Positions 6,087 to 9,949 of a DNA stretch of 9,949 nt are shown piece after piece. The notes beneath the pieces are model-generated. The model was not told the DNA's origin. It ran no database searches and saw only the letters and a list, made by a program, of their open reading frames with translations. The position numbers and the translations under genes are program-made. Each line of letters opens with the position of its first letter. Positions within the stretch are counted from its first letter, which is position 1. Source of the stretch: DATFPK01 sp035264885 (GTDB lineage: Bacteria > Actinomycetota > Thermoleophilia > Solirubrobacterales > 70-9); the NCBI GenBank assembly GCA_035264885.1, contig DATFPK010000096.1, positions 1-9,949 on the forward strand, given 5' to 3'.

Positions 6087-8159
6087 ATGGAAGCCGCCGC
6101 CACGCCGCGCTCCGCCACCGGGGTCGAGCAGCTCAGCGTCAATACGATCAGGACGCTCGCCATCGACGCGATCCAGAAGGCGAACTCGGGGCACCCGGGG
6201 ACGCCGATGGCGCTGGCGCCGGTGGCCTATGTCCTCTGGCAGCGGTTCCTGCGGTTCGACCCCGAGGACCCGATCTGGCCGAACCGCGACCGGTTCGTGC
6301 TGTCGGCCGGGCACGCGTCGATGCTGCTCTACGCGGTGCTCCACCTCGCGGGCGTGAAGGCGGTCGACCCGGACTACGAGACGCTCGGCGAGCCGTCGGT
6401 CAGCCTGGAGGACATCAAGTCCTTCCGGCAGCTCGACTCGAAGGCGGCGGGACACCCGGAGTACCGGTTCACGTCGGGGGTCGAGACGACGACGGGTCCA
6501 CTCGGACAGGGCGTAGCGACGTCGGTCGGGATGGCGATCGCCTCGAAGTGGCATTCCGGGCACTTCAACCGGCCGGGCTACGAGATGTTCGACTGGAACG
6601 TCTACGTGGTCTGCGGCGACGGCGACATGATGGAGGGGGTGTCTGGGGAAGCGGCTTCGATCGCCGGCAACCAGCGCCTCGACAACCTCTGCTGGATCTA
6701 CGACAACAACCACATCTCGATCGACGGGCGGACCGAGGTCACCTTCACCGACGATGTGGCCGCGCGGTTCATGGGCTACGGGTGGAACGTGACCAGGGTC
6801 GGGGACGCCAACGACCTCGATCTCCTGCACCGGGCCTTCGACGAGTTCCAGCGGGAGTCCGGCCGGCCGACGCTGATCATCGTCGACAGCCACATCGGGT
6901 GGGGGTCGCCGAAGCAGGACACGGCGGCCGTGCACGGCGAGCCGCTGGGCGAGGAGGAGGTGCGGGAGACGAAGCGCTTCTACGGGTGGCCCGAGGACGC
7001 GGAGTTCCTGGTCCCGGATGAGGTGCGGCGCGACTTCGCCGACGGGGTGGGGGCCCGCGGCCGCCGGCTGCGCGAGGAGTGGGAGGGGATGCTCGAGCGC
7101 TACCGGGACGACTTCGGTGAGCTGGCCGACCAGGTCGAACGGATGCAGCGGCGCGAGCTGCCGGAGGGATGGGACGCGGACATCCCGTCGTTCGAGCCGG
7201 ACGAGAAGGGTGTCGCCACCCGCAAGGCGGCCCACCAGGTGCTGAACGCGATCGCGACGAAGGTGCCCTGGCTGGTGACCGGCTCCGCGGATCTGACCGG
7301 GTCGGCCTCGAGCGGGTTCGACTTCGAGGACGCCGGCACGTTCTCGCCACGGGACCGGAGGGGTCGCAACCTCCACTACGGCGTGCGGGAGCACGAGTCG
7401 GCGGCGATCTCGAACGGCCTGTCGCTCTCGAAGGTGCGGCCGGTGTGGTCGACGTACCTGGTGTTCTCCGACTACGCCCGCCCGGCGATCCGACTGTCGG
7501 CGCTGATGGAGCTGCCGGTCGTGCACTGGTTCAGCCACGACTCGATCGGCCTGGGGGAGGACGGGCCGACCCACCAGCCGGTGGAGCACCTGCCATCGCT
7601 GCGCGCGATCCCCGGCCTGAACGTGATCCGGCCCTGCGACGCGAACGAGGTCGCCGAGGCCTGGCGGTTGACGATGGAGCTGCGGCACGAGCCGGTGGCG
7701 CTGGTGCTGACCCGGCAGGACGTACCGGTACTGGACCGCGAGCGCTACGCGCCCGCCGAGGGCGTGCGGCGGGGCGGATACGTGCTGGCCGATGCCGAGG
7801 GGGGCGATCCGGAGGTGATCCTGATCGGGACCGGCAGCGAGGTCCACCTGGCCGCGGCGGCGTACGAGGAGCTGACGTCCGACGGGGTGCGGGCGCGAGT
7901 CGTCAGCCTGCCGTCCTGGCACCTGTTCGATTCCCAGCCCGAGGATTACCGCGAGAGCGTCCTGCCGTCGGCCGTTCAGGCGCGGGTGGCGGTCGAGCAG
8001 GGCTCCACGCTGGGATGGGACCGGTACGTCGGGCCGGGCGGCCGGATCATCGGCATGCACACCTTCGGCGCCTCGGCGCCCCTGAAGGAGGTCCTCGGCA
8101 AGTTCGGCTTCACGCCGGAGCGCGTCGCCGAGACCGCCCGCGAGCTGCTCGGTCGCTGA
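6087..8159 (+). CDS. tkt: Transketolase
   Basis: This thiamine-diphosphate enzyme moves two-carbon units between ketoses and aldoses in the non-oxidative pentose phosphate pathway. The 690 residues are full length for the family. The substrate-side motif is ANSGHPGTPM (32-41). The ThDP/metal motif runs from VCGDGDMMEG (175-184) to YDNNHI (205-210), followed by the central pyrimidine-binding domain. The catalytic glutamate lies in YGVREHE (431-437, Glu435). DSIGLGEDGPTHQPVE (485-500) is diagnostic of transketolase, and a C-terminal transketolase domain follows from about 555. The frame stays open far upstream through rpiA antisense sequence, but the ATG at 6087 gives the expected N-terminus and has TAGGAT 8 nt before it. 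It is divergent from rpiA. Its last 50 bp overlap the 3' end of the convergent DUF559 gene. No transaldolase follows. Confidence 0.97.
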   Translation: MEAAATPRSATGVEQLSVNTIRTLAIDAIQKANSGHPGTPMALAPVAYVLWQRFLRFDPEDPIWPNRDRFVLSAGHASMLLYAVLHLAGVKAVDPDYETLGEPSVSLEDIKSFRQLDSKAAGHPEYRFTSGVETTTGPLGQGVATSVGMAIASKWHSGHFNRPGYEMFDWNVYVVCGDGDMMEGVSGEAASIAGNQRLDNLCWIYDNNHISIDGRTEVTFTDDVAARFMGYGWNVTRVGDANDLDLLHRAFDEFQRESGRPTLIIVDSHIGWGSPKQDTAAVHGEPLGEEEVRETKRFYGWPEDAEFLVPDEVRRDFADGVGARGRRLREEWEGMLERYRDDFGELADQVERMQRRELPEGWDADIPSFEPDEKGVATRKAAHQVLNAIATKVPWLVTGSADLTGSASSGFDFEDAGTFSPRDRRGRNLHYGVREHESAAISNGLSLSKVRPVWSTYLVFSDYARPAIRLSALMELPVVHWFSHDSIGLGEDGPTHQPVEHLPSLRAIPGLNVIRPCDANEVAEAWRLTMELRHEPVALVLTRQDVPVLDRERYAPAEGVRRGGYVLADAEGGDPEVILIGTGSEVHLAAAAYEELTSDGVRARVVSLPSWHLFDSQPEDYRESVLPSAVQARVAVEQGSTLGWDRYVGPGGRIIGMHTFGASAPLKEVLGKFGFTPERVAETARELLGR

Positions 8160-9096
8160 GCAGCGGGCGCAGGGTCGAGACGACCTCGCGGGGGGAGTCG
8201 GTGATCTGACGCCAGGTGAAGCGGACGACGTTGAAGCCGGCCGCCAGGAGCAGCTGATCCCGCCGCCGGTCGGTCTCGAAGGCGGTGCGGGTCGAATGGA
8301 ACCGGTAGCCGTCGGTCTCGGCGATGAGCCGCTGCTCCTCCCAGAGGAAGTCGACCTCGAAACCGCCGGCCGGTACTCGCACCCAGGCCCGGAAGGCGGG
8401 GAGCGCTAGCCGGTTTCGCCGGCAGAGGTCGCTGAACCGGCGCTCGAGCTCGGTGCGAGAGAGCGGCAATTCCGGTTGGCTCAGCGCCAGCGCCCGACGG
8501 AGGCGCCCGACGCCTTGGCGCCTGCCGGCCCGGTCGAGCAGGGCAAGTACGGCATGAAGATCGAACAGCTCGAGCACCTCGGCCCGCTCGATCGCCCGCT
8601 CCAGCCGTCGCACGTCCGCGGCCCCCGCCAACTGGATCAGCGTCAGAGGAACGGTCGCGCAGGGAATCCCGTTCGCCTCCGTCACTTGGTCCTCGCACCA
8701 GACCCAGTGGATGGCGACGCCGGCGTGGCGCCGCCCAGCCCGTGTCGGCGAGCAGACATCGATCCTGGTTCTGCCGGTTGGCGCGATCTCCCACAGCGCT
8801 GCCGCTGACCGGTGGGACAGGAACGCGCCTGGTCCACAAGCCAACACCGCCGCCATCCATCGGCCCTCCCGTGTGAGCAGCGAATGCCCTACCGCGTAAA
8901 CGCCCTGGTGGACTCGATGGAGTTTGCCCGTAGTGAGGCGATCCCAGGTCGATCGATCGCCCACGCCAAGTTCGCGCAGCTGGCCAATCGTGATCACGCC
9001 GTGCTGACGCTCTGCGACTCGAGCAATCAGCCGGTCCACCGCTTGCGTGGCCCGTTCCCCTACGTATCTTGGGGTTTCGGGCCACGGAACGAGCAT
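8110..9096 (-). CDS. AbiEi-like N-terminal domain plus DUF559 nuclease-fold protein
   Basis: Up to 328 residues. The N-terminal part (about 21-150) resembles AbiEi-type winged-helix proteins: VAERQHGVITIGQLRELGVG, then KLHRVHQGVYAVGH and ACGPGAFLSHRSAAALWEI. The C-terminal part (about 215-312) is DUF559-like, related to the Vsr/restriction-endonuclease fold. It shows ELERRF, FEVDFLW (Asp249), AETDGYRFH (Glu260, Asp262), FETDRRRDQLLLAAG and VVRFTW. Such fused proteins form large paralogous families in some Actinobacteria; their function is not established, and nuclease activity here is only inferred. The start is uncertain. ATG 9096 is the longest option, but homologues tend to begin near the GTG at 9039 (VDRLIARVAERQHG). 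The 5' half uses many A/T-ending codons (CGA, GTA, ACA, ATT) unlike its neighbours. No AbiEii toxin partner is adjacent. The 3' end overlaps tkt by 50 bp. Confidence 0.82.
   Translation of the reverse strand: MLVPWPETPRYVGERATQAVDRLIARVAERQHGVITIGQLRELGVGDRSTWDRLTTGKLHRVHQGVYAVGHSLLTREGRWMAAVLACGPGAFLSHRSAAALWEIAPTGRTRIDVCSPTRAGRRHAGVAIHWVWCEDQVTEANGIPCATVPLTLIQLAGAADVRRLERAIERAEVLELFDLHAVLALLDRAGRRQGVGRLRRALALSQPELPLSRTELERRFSDLCRRNRLALPAFRAWVRVPAGGFEVDFLWEEQRLIAETDGYRFHSTRTAFETDRRRDQLLLAAGFNVVRFTWRQITDSPREVVSTLRPLLSDRAARGRSRRRAPA
8144..8164. terminator. Hairpin at the tkt stop codon
   Basis: GCTGCTC-ggtcgct-GAGCAGC is a perfect 7-bp stem with a 7-nt loop. The tkt TGA (8157-8159) falls across the loop and right arm. 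On the other strand it lies in the last codons of the DUF559 gene. There is no T-tract. It could be a terminator for tkt, but it is also constrained by coding on both strands. Confidence 0.32.
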
Positions 9097-9150
9097 GCTC
9101 GGATGGTCGGGCGGATCGCGTCACCCGGGGCATGAGGGTGTGCCAAAAGG

Positions 9151-9188
9151 GTGGCGCGGGCGCTACGGGTTGCGGTGGCGCGGGCGCT
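9151..9188. repeat. 14-bp direct repeat around the methyltransferase stop
   Basis: GTGGCGCGGGCGCT occurs at 9151-9164 and again, unchanged, at 9175-9188, a period of 24 bp. One copy is inside the end of the methyltransferase reading frame and the other runs across its stop (9163-9165). It looks like a small tandem duplication that may have set the present C-terminus (QRPRHRNP). Confidence 0.6.
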
Positions 9189-9765
9189 GCGGCCTGCGCG
9201 TGATCGCCCACTGGAGGTCGGTCGAGTCGGCGTAGATGAGCTCGTGGTCGCCGTCGGCGATGAACTCGCGGACGGCGCGGGCGACGCCGCCGTGGCGGTG
9301 GTCGGGGTCCTCGGTCCAGTCGTCGCCGGCGATCACGCCTCCGCGCTCGACCTTCTGCGCCAGCAGCTCGAGCTCGCGCCAGGTGTGGTCGTAGTCGTGG
9401 GAGCTGTCGATGTACGCCCAGTCGAGGTGGCCGTCCTCCAGGTCGCCGAGGAACGTGAGGTCGTCGCCGATCTGGAGGACGGCCCGGCCCGCCACCAGCT
9501 CCTGCTCGAACTCGTCGAGCACGCCCTTCAGCGCTTCGACCGTCGGCCGCCGCCGGCCCTCCTCCCAGTACCACTCGGCCCCGAACAGGAACCAGAGGTC
9601 GACGAGGTAGAGGCGGCGCGGCGCCGCGATGTCCATCAGCACGCGCGAGAAGTGACCGTGCTGGACACCCAGCTCGGCGCCGACGCCTCCGGGCGGGATC
9701 ACGCGGCGGACGAACTCCTCGCGCCCGGGCTTGCCTCCGGATCGCCTGGGCCAGAGCCGTCGCAT
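9163..9765 (-). CDS. Class I SAM-dependent methyltransferase (Methyltransf_24-like)
   Basis: A 200-residue protein with a compact Rossmann methyltransferase fold. SAM-binding motif I is VGAELGVQHGHFSRVL (28-43), and the acidic end of strand 2 is LYLVDLW (52-58, Asp56). A variable helical stretch (about 59-92) is followed by LQIGDDLTFL (97-106), the signature DWAYIDSSHDYDHT (115-128) and RGGVIAGDDW (141-150). The IDxSHDY and GG.I..DD pattern is typical of the Methyltransf_24/CmcI-TylF-like group, where the acidic residues can bind a metal. The substrate is unknown; neighbours give no clue. The ATG at 9765 starts shortly before the fold and has TAAAAG 6 nt upstream. It lies upstream of the DUF559 gene on the same strand with a 66-bp gap. 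The C-terminal tail is Arg/Pro-rich and affected by a small duplication. Confidence 0.88.
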   Translation of the reverse strand: MRRLWPRRSGGKPGREEFVRRVIPPGGVGAELGVQHGHFSRVLMDIAAPRRLYLVDLWFLFGAEWYWEEGRRRPTVEALKGVLDEFEQELVAGRAVLQIGDDLTFLGDLEDGHLDWAYIDSSHDYDHTWRELELLAQKVERGGVIAGDDWTEDPDHRHGGVARAVREFIADGDHELIYADSTDLQWAITRRPQRPRHRNP

Positions 9766-9771
9766 CCGCCG

Positions 9772-9777
9772 CTTTTA
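9772..9777 (-). promoter_or_regulatory. Putative leaderless -10 box for the methyltransferase
   Basis: TAAAAG on the minus strand, 6 nt (cggcgg) before the ATG at 9765. It is AT-rich in an otherwise GC-only region and touches the first repeat unit. It ends in G where a consensus -10 has T. Confidence 0.35.
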
Positions 9778-9914
9778 CCGCACGCCCCCGCCGTCCGGGC
9801 CGCCGGCGCTTACCGCACGCCCACGCCGTCCGGGCCGCCGGCCGCCTGCCGCACGCCCCCGCCGTCCGGGCCGCCGGCGCCCACCGCGCGCCGCCGGCAC
9901 ACGGGCCGCCGGCG
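9778..9914. repeat. Four tandem ~35-bp GC-rich repeats between divergent genes
   Basis: Units begin with CCGCAC (CCGCGC in the last) at 9778, 9813, 9849 and 9884, so the periods are 35, 36 and 35 bp. The shared core ends in CGCCGTCCGGGCCGCCGG. Units 1 and 3 agree across about 28 bp, unit 2 differs by one base in that core, and unit 4 is clearly degenerate. The change of period breaks any reading frame, so the array is not a coding repeat. In units 1 and 3, CGCCG and CGGCG can pair across a 10-nt loop. It fills most of the gap between two outward-facing putative promoters. Function unknown: a VNTR or a regulatory array are both possible. Confidence 0.85.
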
Positions 9915-9931
9915 CGGGTCCCGCCCGCGCA

Positions 9932-9937
9932 TAGGCT
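9932..9937 (+). promoter_or_regulatory. Putative leaderless -10 box for the gene at the right edge
   Basis: TAGGCT, then 6 nt (ggcccc), then ATG at 9944. This is the same arrangement as before gnd, and it predicts a leaderless plus-strand gene continuing beyond the window. Confidence 0.42.
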
Positions 9938-9943
9938 GGCCCC

Positions 9944-9949
9944 ATGCAA
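9944..9949 (+). CDS. Start of a further gene, truncated by window edge
   Basis: Only ATG CAA is visible. The call rests entirely on the TAGGCT box 6 nt upstream and on the divergent layout with the methyltransferase. Product unknown. Confidence 0.35.

Noticed and set aside
5511..8060. Very long minus-strand open frame antisense to tkt
   Set aside because: Low-complexity His/Arg/Val/Pro-rich translation opposite a fully conserved transketolase, with no domain recognised.
9090..9101. Perfect 12-bp palindrome CGAGCATGCTCG around the ATG at 9096
   Set aside because: A couple of 12-bp palindromes are expected by chance in 10 kb, and no second copy or flanking operator structure is seen.
9122..9140. 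5-bp stem CACCC/GGGTG between the methyltransferase and the DUF559 gene as a terminator
   Set aside because: The stem is too short, with a 9-nt loop and no T-tract.
9778..9914. Repeat array as a CRISPR
   Set aside because: Units are directly tandem with almost no unique sequence between them; there are no spacers and no cas genes.
7976..9949. Long minus-strand open frame through the DUF559 and methyltransferase genes to the right edge
   Set aside because: It is out of frame with both recognised proteins and is Arg/Ala/Pro-rich; the repeat array alone keeps it open.

Overview
The window is very GC-rich, with codon third positions dominated by G or C, GTG/TTG starts and very short intergenic gaps. 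With the gene families present (an AbiEi-like/DUF559 protein, a short NAD-type 6-phosphogluconate dehydrogenase, a GAF-GGDEF receptor) this suggests an actinobacterium, most likely a deep-branching class such as Thermoleophilia (Solirubrobacterales). That placement is inference from style and families, not a phylogenetic result.

Layout, left to right: (1) positions 1-1227, minus strand, the 5' part of a membrane-bound GAF-GGDEF diguanylate cyclase that runs off the left edge; (2) a divergent plus-strand rlmN (23S rRNA/tRNA adenine-C2 methyltransferase); (3) a pentose-phosphate-pathway block, 2284-8159, with zwf (minus), gnd and pgl (plus, overlapping), rpiA (minus) and tkt (plus); (4) a minus-strand AbiEi-like/DUF559 protein whose 3' end overlaps tkt; (5) a minus-strand class I SAM methyltransferase of the Methyltransf_24 type; (6) four tandem ~35-bp GC-rich repeats between two outward-facing putative promoters; (7) the first two codons of a further plus-strand gene at the right edge.

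The block in (3) holds the whole oxidative pentose phosphate branch: glucose-6-phosphate to 6-phosphogluconolactone (Zwf), to 6-phosphogluconate (Pgl), to ribulose-5-phosphate (Gnd), then to ribose-5-phosphate (RpiA) and into carbon exchange (Tkt). Instead of one operon it is split into two divergent pairs (zwf/gnd-pgl and rpiA/tkt). Each pair has a tiny shared control region (29 and 43 bp), and the two meet tail to tail with 3 bp between pgl and rpiA. opcA and tal, often found beside these genes in other Actinobacteria, are absent from the window.

The least expected pattern is at the gene starts. Several have a -10-like hexamer (TAnnnT or close) only 6-8 nt before the start codon, the arrangement expected for leaderless mRNAs. 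pgl has no usable ATG/GTG/TTG near its true N-terminus and appears to start at a CTG overlapping the gnd stop, behind a strong Shine-Dalgarno. Two of the convergent gene ends carry perfect hairpins that contain the stop codons. No RNA genes, CRISPR arrays, insertion sequences or phage genes were seen. The window looks mainly like core metabolism; I found no evidence of a new multi-gene defence or biosynthetic system.
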